Part shown: positions 37,990 to 50,678 of the stretch, piece after piece | How the letters are laid out: each line of letters starts with the position of its first letter | Numbering within the stretch: the first letter of the stretch is position 1 | From: Gloeopeniophorella convolvens | Taxonomy: Eukaryota; Basidiomycota; Agaricomycetes; Russulales | Length of the DNA stretch: 64,000 nucleotides | NCBI GenBank assembly: GCA_022496205.1 | Contig: WTXD01000025.1 | Coordinates: 124,001 to 188,000 of the forward strand | Reading direction: 5' to 3' | Notes under the pieces: model-generated | The model's input: only the letters and a program-made list of their open reading frames with translations | Told to the model about the DNA's origin: nothing | The model's database searches: none | Position numbers and translations under genes: made by a program

Positions 37990-39478
37990 CCAGATTTTCC
38001 GCGACTCTATGCAAGGTTTTACGAGAACATCAACTGGCCTATAACTTTCAGATTGTCAATTGAGCCCAGTGAACGTTGTAGAACGACGTCGATATGTATG
38101 TTGGGATGTTATCGTAACGATCGGACACTGTGATAGTACACGTTGTACCCCGATGACATCCTTGCACCCATTGCTGTGTAAACCACACCGGTGTTGTCGT
38201 ACCGTGATGTTGTGCTGGCTTCTGACGGCGCGCGGCAGGCCTATATTGGGCCTATAGCTTCTGCTAGCGTTGATTGATGTCGTGCCTTCTCACTTCGATA
38301 CTGTATCGCCTTAGTGAAGTGGATCCGAGCTCGGACAAGGGTGTTGCAGATGCTTGGTGGCACTCTATTTCCAACGTTGAACGTTGAAACATTGACGTTG
38401 AGCGTTGAGCGTTGAACGTGAACATCAGTGAACGCCGCCAGCTAGTAGCGCAGCGCTGAATTCGAAGGGCTGAACGTTGGTTGCGATTACCGGCTACCAC
38501 CGGGACCCGATCTGTCCCGAGGACCGATTGCCGGGTTAGCGGCTGCGGCGAGTCGGACTTTTATCACTTGGGTTCTCCCACTGGTGCCTGCATTGTTTGC
38601 ATGAGACACTATTTTCGAACAATCGTTGAGTGCAGTACAGTAGTGGGACTGCTAGACAGGCACGACAGTAAGTGAATAATAGTACTCTACCACAGGGCTT
38701 GCACTGATGGTTAGCCGTCTGCGGTAGGGGAAAGCCCCGCGGGCGCTTTTCCAGGAACTCCGACTTGAACGTTTTCCCGAACTCCACGCAACCTCATGTG
38801 CGGAATCATGGTGAGTTTTTGTCTTGTTTTGTTTATTTAACCCGCGCCTACAATGCCCTGATACATATATGACGGCGAGTTATGTAGGGTGTTTTCGTTT
38901 CTCAAAGAGCCAAGGAAGGTCAAGGGACGATCGTGCCATTGACCGTCGCCGCCGGCATGGCCATGCAGTTCCGATACCGGACTCCTCCTGAGAGTAGCGA
39001 ATGGGTCTTGTTCCCGTAAGTCAATAAGCACTACCCCTGAACACCAGGAATATGTGATTTATGCTCAGCCACTGATGTACGAGTACATACGTATGGTTTC
39101 TAGACTTCCTCCGTCGTTGGTGTCTCTAGGCACCCGACGGAGCTTTGCTGCGGAGCCGTTGGGCGCAGTTTGGGCGCCGATGCATCGCCGCCATGATATC
39201 GGTGGCCAGTGATCCCGGTCTATCCGCAGTCGCTGTTTGGCACTGGCCAAGCATAGCTGTCATGAATAATTGTGCGTGGTTTCCTTACACATGGCCTATA
39301 ATGCTTCTGCCGGGAACCCGAGGCAGACATCTAGCCTCCCACGCAAATCCGTCCTCGAGGAAAACTGCTGCGCAATACACGGCGAGGTGGGGGCTGTGTG
39401 TTAGCGCGCGGGGATATAACGCGGATGCTAACATATGCTCCTACAACAATACACACACCTCCCAAGCACCGTTCCACC
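37990..39478. other. Intergenic between RTA1-C and RTA1-D
   Basis: 1.5 kb without a gene. Contains the heptamer array at 38373-38423 and related words to about 38480. TATAAC at about 39410 lies upstream of copy D. Confidence 0.5.
38373..38423. repeat. Heptamer repeat of ACGTTGA/GCGTTGA type
   Basis: About six imperfect units of (A/G)CGTTGA in tandem, one interrupted by AACATTGA. It is a sequence relative of the GCTGAAC array at 32228. Both lie about 1.1 kb upstream of an RTA1 copy. Confidence 0.75.
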
Positions 39479-40849
39479 ATGAGTACGTCGTTCATCTACT
39501 AGGCTAGCGCGTCGCAGTTTCCTCACCGTATGCGTCTTTCAAGCTTCCTCCCAGCCCCTCACCGGAAACATCAAGGAAGATTCTCAGTACCATTATATAC
39601 CCACAGAATGGATTTGCATCGTCTTCGTCACTCTTTTCGGCCTTTCCACACGTATGCTCTCCCTTTTGGCACCGTACTTACCACTCTCATTAACGACTAT
39701 GCCACATTCAGTCATCCATACCTTACAAGGGATCCATTACCGCCTCTGGTGGCTCCTTCCGACCGCTGTGCTCTGCGGACTACTCGAAGTTATCGGCTGG
39801 AGCGGTCGACTATGGTCTAGTCAAAACCCGTTCCTGTCAACACCATTTCTCATGCAGTAGGTACAGTCTACATGAAGACCTTCCAGACGCTGACAGACTC
39901 ACAGAATTGCCACTACCATCATTGCACCGACGCCCTTGGTTGCGGCCAACTTCATTCTCCTCGGCCGTATCATCCAGAGGCTCGGTCCTCAGTATAGCCG
40001 CCTGACTCCAAAACGCTGTAAGTGACATCCCCCAATCCCCGGCCACCACAGTACTCATCCCGACTTAGACACGGCCATCTTCCTCTCATGTGTAGGTCGA
40101 CTAGGACTGTACGTGGATGCCACATCTTAATCAGCCCCCAGGATATCATCGCCCTCGTTGTACAATCCATCGGTGGTGGCTTGGCCTCTGGCACCCAACC
40201 CACCCTGGTAAGTGTATCCTCGGCAGATCCTTTCCGGTTGAAGCTCAACGTGCCACTCGACAGGGTGGAAACATTGCTCTCGGTGGCATCGTCTTCCAGC
40301 TAGGCATGCGGTCTCGGTGACTGACCTTTGGCGTGTTTACTCACGTGGAAACAGTGGCCATCATTGTCTACTCTGCTTTGGCGGCAGAGTTCCTCACCCG
40401 TTACATACGGGACAGGCCAATGCGATATGCGCGTGTTGGCGCTGCTCCACGTGGCTCGACGGATAGGCTCATGAAACGCATGTTATACGCCATGTCTCTT
40501 ATGACAGTCTTCATCTTGATAAGGTATTTGAAACACCGGCTGTTGAGACAAGAAATTCTGACCAGTCGTAGGTCTGTTTACCGCACGATCGAGCTTTCCG
40601 ATGGGTGGAATGGGAAAATTATCTCGACACAGTGGCTCTTCAGTATGTCTTCTACGTTTGCAGCACAGGGCCACGGCTAATCTCCCTACAGATGTGTTCG
40701 ACGGTACCATGATTGTGCTCGCAATGTGGACGCTCAATATCTTTCACCCTGGTATTCTCTTGCGTGGACCGAATAATCTCCCTTCGGACTCGATAGATAT
40801 CAATTTGAAGGCTTCCAAGTCCAGCAGCACCGAGATTAGGACTGTATAA
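39479..40849 (+). pseudogene. RTA1-like copy D, 5' end disrupted
   Basis: Exons after the first are preserved: (?..39651), 39712..39856, 39905..40017, 40069..40091, 40142..40207, 40264..40303, 40355..40523, 40572..40642, 40692..40849. They encode CGLLEVIGWSGRLWSSQNP, VAANFILLGRIIQRLGPQYSRL and WTLNIFHPG, so the protein was an RTA1 family member. The first exon is not readable: the ATG at 39479 (MSTS) meets TAG at 39500, and a QGRFS segment and the following YHYIPTEW segment are in different frames, as if two bases were lost near 39586. No upstream ATG is in frame with the body. Exon 4 is split by an intron (40092-40141) absent from A-C, and one intron (40304-40354) has a GC donor. It could still be expressed from an unrecognised first exon. 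Confidence 0.65.
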
Positions 40850-42078
40850 CAGCGTCAACAGGGTCTTTTCGGTGCTTCTGCTGTGTTTTCACTCGCTATC
40901 CAAGGACTCATCAGGGCACGGACTGTATCTATGATTGTTGGGCATAGGATATCTTCTCTCTCAGAGCTTATTGGACTATTGGTTTGGCGCTTAAACCCCA
41001 TTCGCTGGTAGAAGTTTCCCCATTATGCATTACGAAGCAATTGCTAGAAGAAATGCAATTTTCCGCTGAGCCCCCCCGGGCGGAGGGTCGCAGGGCGTGG
41101 ATGCGGCGCCACAGAGTGTCAGGCCTTCTTTCGGGTGGGCCGTTTATATTAAACACTCTTTGTATGTGCTATCTGTATCTATTATTTCGGAGACAATATA
41201 TCCACTCGTGATATTGAGCCAACAACACCGTCGAATGCTGCCACACTGGTCGCCGAAGCATTCCCATAAATGCTGCGCAATCACTGGCACGTCTCATATA
41301 TCTTGGTCTGGACCGCTCACGACCGTTTTCCAGAAGTGTTGTCTACCTTCAGAATATTCCAGGGCCTCTACAGTCCGTTCGAGCGGGAAGGCCCTTTGAA
41401 AATCTATATGTGATCGAAGCTAATGTCGCGGATTCAGTGCGAGGCCATTGTCAGTTCGTTCATGTGAGCTGTATACAATCTCATTCACCAACTTGGCTCT
41501 AAGCACATCCTAGCCGGGGTTTCTCTTGTAGTTGATGGTGTGCCGTTCCCAGACTTCTGGCTTGCTACTTGCAAGTCCATGCATGTGCTGATATCAACCA
41601 GGGAATGATGATTGATCGAGACTATCCATACACCCCAAGGTTTCCGCCAGAAGAGAATGGAGCCTCTACCGTCTGGCGTAGGAAGAAGAGGCGAATCGAC
41701 GAATCACCACCGGAGTAAGGGATGCACCGTTGCACGGCAGCATGGGCGATCTATAGCACAGCGATAGACATGCCATCCGTACCCCGAAAAATTAGTCTGA
41801 CCTGCAAATAAAGGTCTATTTCAACGTAGTGACTCCACCAGCAATAGCTAAGCAGAGCGCCGTTACGCGACCGCCTACCCACAGTTGAACGGTTGAACTT
41901 ATATCGGCACAATGCTGATCCCACGTATGGTCATCCGTCATTGAACCAGGACCGAGAGTTTAAGATCTGAGCTCAGGTACCCGATCCCAGGAGAAACTCA
42001 TGCACCGATACATTCCGAGAATAATTGCGATACAAAACTACAGCCACACACCTCTAATAATCTGTATAAAACCAACAT
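40850..42078. other. Intergenic between RTA1-D and mak10
   Basis: No gene recognised. A 37-codon frame at 41605-41718 ends with a basic RRKKRRIDE stretch and might be a last exon, but nothing upstream joins to it convincingly. It also holds the two 3' ends of converging genes. Confidence 0.45.
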
Positions 42079-44757
42079 CTAGATCGTGAGAAGGCCAGGG
42101 AACCACCGACAAGGCAAACGCGCCCAGTCGAAACGCGTGACCGAGAAATCGTCGACATCAGCGACAGTACTCGGCACCGCCAACGCAAGCTCGCGCGCGA
42201 CGGTGGAGAGGGATTTAACGACCTCCGGTGATGTCAGGTGGAACGTGGGGCGAGAGACGTTGAAGCCGTACCTGTAGACGATTCTCGTGCCACAGACCAG
42301 CAGCGCTGGCTGACAGAGAATGGAGCTTCATGAAGCCATCACTTGCCCGCTCAAAGTGAGGCCTAACTGGTTCGTTTTTGTTTGTGAGGAGTCTTGTCGA
42401 TGCGTGGACGAAACTGAGTAGATCCGGGGGCGTAATTTGCGGGCGCAGTCTACTGTACTCAGAACGGTGAGCCCATTTGTATCGTTTGGCGAAGTTGAGT
42501 GCAATGCGCAAAGGTGGCTGGCGCAGTGCTGGAAGCGTAACCTGATTTGGCGGGCCTGTTACTAAAGTGCGCGTATCGAAGAAGAGATGACTTGCCATAT
42601 ACATGCCCGTACAGAGAGACTGAAAAGCTTGTAAATAAGAGCACGTGAAGGAGAGCTCAGTGCGCATCCCTGCATCTTGCGAAGAACTGAGGCCTGACGT
42701 AGACACGACTCAAGGAAAGACTAACCTCGGGGCACAATGGAGTCTAGGATACTAAGAATAGAGAGGTGTTCCTGGGTCACTTGACTAAGATACCAATACA
42801 CGAACGATAGTTCATCTTTGAGGTAGAGTTCCAACTGAAAACCCGAAAGCAACAGTTCTCGGATTGTAGATAGTCTCCATACAAGCACAGCCTCGCACAT
42901 CGCGTCGATAAGAGAGCGATCCTCATCGGTCTGTAGAAGCGATGTTTGAATGAAAAGGCCGGTTCAATTAGAATAACGTACAGTAGGCTGCGCCTTTTCA
43001 GCCATTGCCACAGTCGTGTTATATAAGTCTTGCCATTCCAACAGGGATCGCGACAGGAAGCGCCGACGCCGAGGTGGATTATACCACGAAGACTGCACAT
43101 TGATGAGCAACATCTATGAACGTCCAGCGGGTTAACGGGATGTAGGCCAAGACGATAAACCCGCGCACCCTCGAAAGTCTGCGCTCGATGTTCATGAGGG
43201 GTGGAACATCAGCCCGATCGACCGCACTTGAGAGGGCATCGTACTCAATGCCGATCGTTTCAAGGAAAAACCGATCAACAAGCCAACCAATCGGGAACTT
43301 CCCAAGAATGTGTTGATTCTCGAAGAATACGGACTTCAAGATGTTAGAAGTTGAGCTCGGTGGTGATGCTACAGACCAACCTGTGCGAGAGCTCGTAAAA
43401 ACGGGGGCCTTTGAGAAGGGGGAGAAAAGCTGGCTTGGAGATCGCCAACAATCTGGGAAGCCAGTTAATGAGATGTGAGTCAATAATTTGATCGCCTACC
43501 TTCCACGTAGTCAGGCTTGCTACAGCGGACAGTCTACATACTTCAGCCCAACCGTCTAGCAGATCTGCTAGGGCATTCCATGCAAGCTCCTGAGGAGGCA
43601 GACGGTGGGCTCTCAGGGGCATGAAGCTACTCAATTTCCGTGTAATGTGAGGGTCGAAGGCAACCACAGCAGGAGAATCAGAGGAGGGTTCTGGTAGGGG
43701 AGTCGAACGTATCTCCCGTAGACAATCACGAGCCCTTTGCAACAAGGCTAAGAACGTGCTTTGATCCCGGGATGGGCTAACGCGCAGAAGGTCAAGCATG
43801 ACCTCCGATGTGACTTAGTTCATGCAAAATCATTGATACTCAAGGTCATGAGCTCACTATACGTAACGAGATCCTGTCCAAGAGCGCCTTCTGCCACGGT
43901 GAAGACTCTAGAGGCCATGAGAATTGGGTACAGCGGAGAGAAGGTGGAACACACGCGGAACGAGGTATCTTATCCATTTATTTGAATCGTCTAGGCGGGA
44001 TAAGACCGTCTCCACTTGCAAACCCTCCACGAGGGAGACGCCAAACTTTTCCGAGTGCCAGTCTTCAGTCTGTATGCAGCGTCAAATACAGTCGCCTCCG
44101 AGCCTTCGAGACCGTACAGACATCGAAAAGCCTCCCCTTGTTGAGCTCACGCCAGGAGAGGTCGCAGCATTTAAGCAGCCCCGTGATCGCAGCCCTTAGG
44201 ACCACCGTGAGGAGCTCCATAGGTCGAGCCGGATCGTGCTGCGGGGGAGCATAGCGTGTGGCAACTTCAGGACTGATGTCATCCAGATGATGTACGTAAA
44301 GGCAGCTGAATACGGTCTGCGATAGGGTATATCCGGAGTGCCACTCCATCTAATACATTGTCAGAACTGAGTGTAACTGAGGTGACTCGACGCGGACGCA
44401 CTTCGCAGGCAATAGCTCGATCTAAGATGTAGCATACTTCCTCAGGAAGTAACGGTGCGAATGGAACGAAGGGTGGATTTTGTTCCTGCTCGTCGAGAAT
44501 GAGGCCACTGTCCATGCGAGGGTCGCCAATCTGAACAAAGGAACAGATTAACAAGGGAAGAGAACCAGAACCGGCTTCATTTGCCTCGAGAGCGCTCATG
44601 GCATCGTAGAGTGTGAAGTCTTCCGTGAGGATGACGTCGCTTGGATCCATGTCTGGCCCACGATGCTCGTATATCAGAAGTGGGCAAGACCCGGATTGGG
44701 GGATTCACCTTGTGCCGCGGCTAGGAAGACACCTAAGTCCAATGACTCGTAAGACAT
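42079..44757 (-). CDS. mak10: NatC auxiliary subunit Mak10/Naa35
   Basis: Thirteen minus-strand exons: 44709..44757, 44585..44652, 44402..44530, 44122..44349, 43955..44069, 43858..43907, 43500..43802, 43381..43452, 43169..43333, 42982..43113, 42753..42930, 42272..42693, 42079..42222; 684 aa. Mak10 hallmarks: FTLYDAMSALEIGDPRMDSG, MEWHSGYTLSQTVFSCLYVHHL, FELEL-like GFQLELYLKDELSFVYWYL and FAKRYKWAHRSEY near the end. Mak10/Naa35 anchors the NatC complex to ribosomes, which acetylates N-terminal Met before hydrophobic residues. The start MSYESLDLGVFL gives the short exon 1 expected from conserved phase. Intron 2 (44531-44584) has a GC donor (GAG|GCAAAT) and a good branch and acceptor; being 54 bp with no stop, it can be mistaken for coding sequence. 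All joins are in frame with no lesions. Confidence 0.9.
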
Positions 44758-45295
44758 CACTTCCTTGATGCGCGCTCGCAACGTCAGTGCGAGCTTTCCG
44801 CGACCAAGTCGCGTCGTTGTCGTCCGACGGGAAGAGTGGCCAGTGACGGTTGGCAAGTAAGTAAGCCAGTTTCAAGTGGCACTGGCGAGCCGACCCAGTC
44901 AAGCTAGCCGCCGGGCCGGGAATGCGGGCCGGAGCAGTGAGCACTTCTGATCTGAGATCTGAGAGCCGAAGCGGACCCACGTTCAACTCGAACCACCATT
45001 GCCACACCTGACTCGGCCGGGGGAGCCTCGTTTCGAATGGAAGGTGCGCTTCAATACTCTCTGGGCCTGTGACACAACACCCTTACTCCGCGTCATACCA
45101 CAGTGTTCATTTCGTGACCTTAGTTGTCTGAGCAACTAGATGACTGGATAGCTTTTTACTCGAGATACCTACATGCTTGGAACGAGCATTGCAACGGTTT
45201 TTATCCATTTTTACGAATAATACGCGCCATTCTAGGCTTCCAACGCATAGCCCGACTCCTGGCAAGTCCAGGGGATTGCCTAGCCTGACAGAAGC
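44758..45295. other. Divergent promoter region of mak10 and rev1
   Basis: 538 bp between the starts of two divergent genes. No TATA box stands out. It probably holds both promoters. Confidence 0.55.
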
Positions 45296-48200
45296 ATGGA
45301 CTCCCCCACCGCTCCAACGAGCAGCAACTCTTCAGCACTCTTTGAATCTGACGACTCTACTTTCCTCAAGGCTCTCGGGACAGTCGTCCTTCCCGGCGAC
45401 AACAGTGACAATGGCCTCAATCCAAAGACAACTACTCCCGACGCAACATCGCATCGCACGCCCGTTTCACCTACTTCCCCAAGCAACGACAAGAGACACC
45501 TTCAGCCAACGGTAACTTCAGTAATTGGAGTTGAACAAGATCACCAACGTGTGTACCCGGCGAATTCACGACACAGACACCCGGAACAGGTGCCCAGCAC
45601 AGAGAAAGAGCCGTCTCTGTCTCAGCGGGGGACACCTACCCCTGTCAAACCCAAGCTGAAGCGTGCTCGTCACTCGTCCGATGAGGATGAAGACGCAATT
45701 GACTCCTCGACCAACTCCCGATCTGAGCTGGCTGGCTCATATGCAGAGTCTGATACCTACGGCGCGTCACGGTTCGGCGAGTTCGGTGAATATATGCGCC
45801 GCAAGCGCGCAAAGTTGCAGATCCAGAATGCGGATATGGATCCAAGCAAATAGACGTGTCGAATAGCCAGCTCTTCAAAGGCTGGCAATCCACGTACGCC
45901 TTTCGCCTTTGATATAGTTGATGAACTAAGAAATATCTTCATAGATCAACGGTTGGACAGAACCATCTGTACAGGAACTTCGCAAGCTCATCGTTGAGTA
46001 TGGTGGGATTTACCACCCATATATCGACAAAAAGACGCTTATGTGCGTGCCTAATCATTATACGGTGTTGACGACATCCAGCTGATATCCGCCAAGCACA
46101 CATATTATAACGTGCTCTCTAACACCTGCAAAGGTCCGCGAGTTCAAACACATGAAGGTTGTCCGGCCTGAATGGCTCGTCGATAGCGTCAAGGCTGGAG
46201 TCCTTCTTTCCTGGCAAGATTTTATCTTCACCGCTGGTGGCCGCGTGGACAAAGCACAAGGACGACAAGCCCAGACATCCCTGACAGAATTCGTAGCGGC
46301 CAAGTCAGGGAGCAGCGCGGACACATCGCAAAAATCGACTGAATCATCGAAGCCCTTGTCACCAGGCCATATCTCTTCGACCCCGCCACTTCTTACTCCA
46401 TCCCCGAAGCCGCCCCCGGAAACTTGCCTCCTCGCGAACCTTCCCTGCCTGAGTATGCCGAGCACAAGTCAAATGTTGCCGCAGAGCGTGCGATGACGGA
46501 TCCTGCTTGGCGCGCAGCCCATACATCCGCGGCGCCTGGATTCATCGCTGGGTACTATGCCAACTCGCGTCTGCACCACCTATCTGCATGGAAGGCAGAG
46601 CTTCGCACCCTCGTTGCAGAAGCGCAGGAATGTGCGGAGCGAGGCGATATACCTGCCTCTCTAGAAGCTTCTGATGCCGCAGTTGGGGTCAGCATGCGTG
46701 GGGCGGCGCTCGCCCTGAAGAGCCCTCTGAAGGGCAAGGGCAAGGCAGGCGGCGTGGCGGAGCGGGTCATCATGCATGTGGACTTTGATGCATTCTTCGT
46801 GAGCGCAGGCCTGGTTGAGCGTCCTCACCTCCGTGGCAAGCCGGTGGTCGTGTGCCACTCTCAAGGCGTGCAGGGGGGTGCGTCGAGCACGAGCGAGATC
46901 GCGAGCGCCAGCTACGAAGCGCGCAAGTTTGGGATCAAGAACGGGATGAGCCTTCAGCAGGCCCGGAAGCTGTGTCCGAACCTCATCACGATGCCCTACG
47001 AGTTCGAACGGTGCGTTTCATGCTATAGGCTGGCAACCTCCTGTTCCTGAGACGCGCGCCAGGTACAAACAACTTTCGCTCAAGTTCTACACCATCCTCA
47101 TGTCTCATGCGGATGACCTGCAGGCTGTGTCTGTGGACGAAGCGCTCATTGACGTCACGTCGACCGCTGCCCAGATGAGAATTGTACGCACTGACGATGA
47201 CGATGACGAAGAGGTCCCAGTCGACAATGCGAGAGAGCTCGCAGACTCCATCCGCGCCCAGATCAGGGCTGCCACGGGGTGTGAGGGTGTGTCTGGCATT
47301 CCCATCGATTGAATACCTCCCCTGACATCATGCTGCGCAGCAAGCATCGGGATTGCACCAAACATCATGCTCGCGCGCCTGGCTACACGGCGTGCAAAGC
47401 CGGCAGGGTCGTTCCACCTCCTGCCAACCGCGCTCCCTGATCTCCTGCCGACCCTCGACATCCAAGACCTGCATGGCTTCGGGAGGGCGCACGTGACAAG
47501 GCTGAGGAGAAGCTCGGGTCATCGAACCTCGGAAGGCTCGCGGAATGCAGCAAGGCAGCTCTGTGCGATGCCCTGGGGAAATCAATGGGCGAGACGTTAT
47601 ACAAGGCTGTTCGCGGGATCGACGAGCGGAGGCTGGAGAGCGACAAGCCGCGGAAGTCTGTTTCCTGCGACATCAATGTGAGGCACCCGATTGATTCCTG
47701 CCCATGTGCGTGTGCTCACGGGATGACGGTGGACAGTACGGCATCCGATTCGACAACGACGAACAGGCAGAGGCGTTCGTGCATCAAATGTCGGCAGAGG
47801 TGGCACGGCGGCTGGACGCCATCAACATGAAGGGAGGTCTGTTACGGTCAAGATCATGAAGCGAGATCCGTCGGCACCAGTCGAAGCCCCCAAAGTATGT
47901 CACTCGCTCGCCGACTCACCCATTTCGACGTCATGCTGAGGCTGGGGCACGGACAGTTCATGGGACACGGCCAGTGCGTGACGTACAGCAAGCAGGCGGC
48001 GCTTGCGGGGACAGACGGGCGCGCAACGAGCGACCCACGCACGATCGGCGCGCTCAGCTGGCGGTTGTTGAGCACCCTCAGAATCCCCGCACACGAGCTG
48101 CGGGGCATCGCCATCCAGATGCAGAAGCTGGAGACGCCCGCCGCGTCCGGGAAGGGGCGTCTACCCTTCCGACCCGCGGGAGACCCGGAGCCACGCGCGG

Positions 48201-49248
48201 AGACCAGCGCGCGCGCTGCGGGCACGGGGCCCCTCGACCTACCGGCATTCTCGCAGGTCGATCCGTCCGTGCTCGCGGCGCTCCCGGACGACATCCGCAC
48301 CGAGCTCGAGGCAGAGTATCGGCGGCGCTCCGCGGGGCCCGCCAGGCCCCCTTCGGAGCCGCGTTCCGGACCAGCGCCTGCGCCAGTGTCCGCGCCTGCG
48401 CGGCGTGCAGCTTCGGCTGCCCCGCACCGCGGGGACGCGGTTGCACTCCGCGTGCGCGGGACAGGCAACGCAAGCCGCGGCTGGCGCGGCGCGCTCAGCA
48501 ATAACACGAGGCCGACGTTCCAACCCGCCCGCGGACGCGGCGGAGGCCCAACGCGCAGCCGCTGGTCGCTGCCCGCGCCGCCGCCGCCCGCAGCGGTGCG
48601 CGTCGAGCGCGCCGAGCTGGCGGAGCTCGGGTTCGACGCGGACGTGTTCTTCGCACTGCCGGTGGGCCTCCAGCGCGAGCAACTCGCGGCGGCGCGCGGC
48701 GCGCGCGTGCGGCCGTCGCAGCAGCCCGTGCGCGCGGCAGGGCCGCTGCGCCCGCTCACGCGGCTCGCAGGGCGCTGGGCGCCGCCGCGTGGCGCGCACG
48801 AGCACATCCCGCCGCCGCCTGCGCCGCGTGCTTGCTTTGCGGAGTCCGTGCGCCCCGCGCTGCACCGTGCTGACGCGGACGCCGAGGGCGGGCGCGCGGA
48901 CGGCGCGGACGTGCGCGCGTTCGTGCGCGGGTGGGTCGTACGCTTCGTGGGGCACGCGCCGCACGCGGCGGACGTCGAGCGTGTCGCGGGGTACGTCGCG
49001 CGCTGCGGGGCGACGGACGCGGGGGCTGCGCGCGCGGTGGGCGTGCTGAGGTGGTGGGCCGCGCTGCTGCGGCGGCGGTGGGCGGTGTGGGAGCACGCGG
49101 CGCCGCGCGAGGAGCCGCCTGGGCGGGGCGAGGATGTGCGCGCGGAGGCGGTGGGGATGGCGTGGTGGGCGGCGCATCGCGCGGTGCGGGCGAAACTTGA
49201 CGAGGCGCTGCGGACGCGGTTTGGGCCGGCAGCGTGCAGTTGCGGTAG
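45296..49248 (+). CDS. rev1: REV1 DNA polymerase, copy 1, with apparent frameshifts
   Basis: All parts of a full REV1 are here in order. A BRCT domain at about 45949-46200 has INGWTEPSVQELRKLIVEYGG and VVRPEWLVDSVKAG. The Y-family catalytic core has VDFDAFF, SVDEALIDV with the acidic pair, IGIAPNIMLARLATRRAKP and YGIRF. Two ubiquitin-binding motifs follow (DPSVLAALPDDIRTEL and FDADVFFALPVGLQREQL), then the C-terminal polymerase-recruiting domain. REV1 inserts dCMP opposite damaged bases and scaffolds translesion synthesis. Introns are recognisable, e.g. after PYEFER, CDIN and EAPK. The frame is broken near 45845, 45880, 46330-46400, 47488, 47832 and 49230, each as if one base were missing. 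Comparison with copy 2 confirms the last three. It is either a decaying gene or a good gene with sequencing deletions. Start MDSPTAP at 45296; the stop at 49246 assumes the last shift is corrected. Confidence 0.8.
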
Positions 49249-49449
49249 GCGGGACTCGCAGACCCCGGACGCGGATGCGTCTACTAGTTTGTTGGGCCCT
49301 TGTGTGGTGTCGGTGGCGGGGTGGGACTGTACCGGTATTGCTCGCACACATATCTTTATTGCTCCTTGTGTTCTACATAGATATATTCCATCCGTTGTAC
49401 TGCTGCGTCTCTATTCCCTACCCTGTCTTCTGTTCTACAGCTACGTCCT

Positions 49450-49485
49450 CGCATCCGCATCCGCATCCGCATCCGTGTCCGCATC
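49450..49485. repeat. GCATCC hexamer microsatellite
   Basis: Imperfect tandem GCATCC units ending in GTGTCC GCATCT, just after the REV1 stop. Confidence 0.8.
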
Positions 49486-50584
49486 TGCCGCCCTGCGTCA
49501 CGTAGCAAGGAACACTGACACGACGCGCCCCGCGCGCGGCGCGAGCAGGTACGCGAGCAGCCCTGGGCCGCGCGGGAAGTCGAGTGCGGCGCTGTGCTCC
49601 GCGTCGAGGTGCGCAGTGTGCGGGCGCAGCGCGCGCGAGAGACCGTGTGGCGAGCTATTGTGCGGACGCACCGGATGCGTAGGCGTGCGGGTGCGCGGTG
49701 AAGCGTGCGGCGTTGGCAGCGGCGAGGTCGTCCGTGCCGTCCGCGGCGTGCGTATGGGCGTACGGGGACGATATGCGGCCTCGTGGTGGACGGGTGGCAG
49801 GCAGCGCGAGGCACGCAACCTTTAGCGAATACCAAGCGGCAAACGATGCACACCCTGCAGGGAGCAAAGCGAAGGCTTACCAAAAATGGCCCACCAGAAA
49901 GTCCCAATCGACGAGGCCTTGAGCTTGACCTTGAGGCCTTGAGGTCGCGCAAGACAGAGCCTGAGCCTGAGGCTTTTTGGATAGCGAAAACGGCGCCGCC
50001 CGAGCGAACTCAGTTGGTGCCCAATGGAATTTTGCGCCACGGACGAAAAAAACGAAGGTTCTTAGACTGGCAAGGAGAGAGGTGCTCAGTGACAGTGAAG
50101 AACGGACGCGGCGCGAGTAGAGACCTACTATATAGTACCTGGCAGGGAGAGAAAAGTGCTACATATGTAGGGGCGATGTAAGCACGCCCGCGGCACGCTC
50201 GATGAGCTCGCCCTGCCAGGGCCCAGGGGATACGGGGGCTCCACGCAAATCCGCCCTTCCGCAACTGAAACAGCCGCAGGCGGTCGCGGTCCGTGCCAGT
50301 CTAGGTCCCTAGCCTAGCTAGGACTCGCACTGTGAACACTGAGCAGTAACGATGACAGCCACAGAGAAAATGAGAATGAGACCGCATGTTGCCCTCAGGC
50401 CCGCAACTACCGTGGCCACACGCATCGTATAGTGAACTATCGAACGTTGCCAGCTGAAACTACCGTGGGTTCAAATTGACCGTTTGCCTGCGCACACTGG
50501 AGTTTGTCTAGGCTTGCTTATCCCCACCAGCTGGCTCGTGATTTCATTGGCTAGGACCACCGGCCCGGGAACCGATCAACTTCT

Positions 50585-50678
50585 GACTTCGACAGACTTC
50601 GACTTGAAATCAGCTTCACGTAACTTCGAATAATGAAGTTGATGCGAAGTTGCGACTCGACTTCACTCGACTTCACTC
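50585..50678. repeat. ACTTCGAC-rich imperfect repeat
   Basis: Seven or so variants of ACTTCGAC or its complement GAAGTTG within 94 bp, with a short hairpin (AACTTC/GAAGTT). Simple-sequence DNA with no coding content. Confidence 0.55.

Noticed and set aside
42694..42725. A 32-bp intron in mak10 with donor GTTAGT
   Set aside because: Too short; a donor at 42752 (GTATCC) gives a 59-bp intron with the same phase.
44531..44584. Reading the 54 bp in mak10 as coding
   Set aside because: It is open and in frame but would insert 18 residues into the conserved ALEIGDPRMD core, and its ends fit a GC-AG intron.
47854..49347. Minus-strand open frame of 497 codons opposite the REV1 C-terminal half
   Set aside because: It is antisense to a GC-rich coding region with conserved REV1 motifs; the product is Arg/Ala/Ser-rich with no family features, as expected from codon-position GC bias. 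The same shadow occurs opposite REV1 copy 2.
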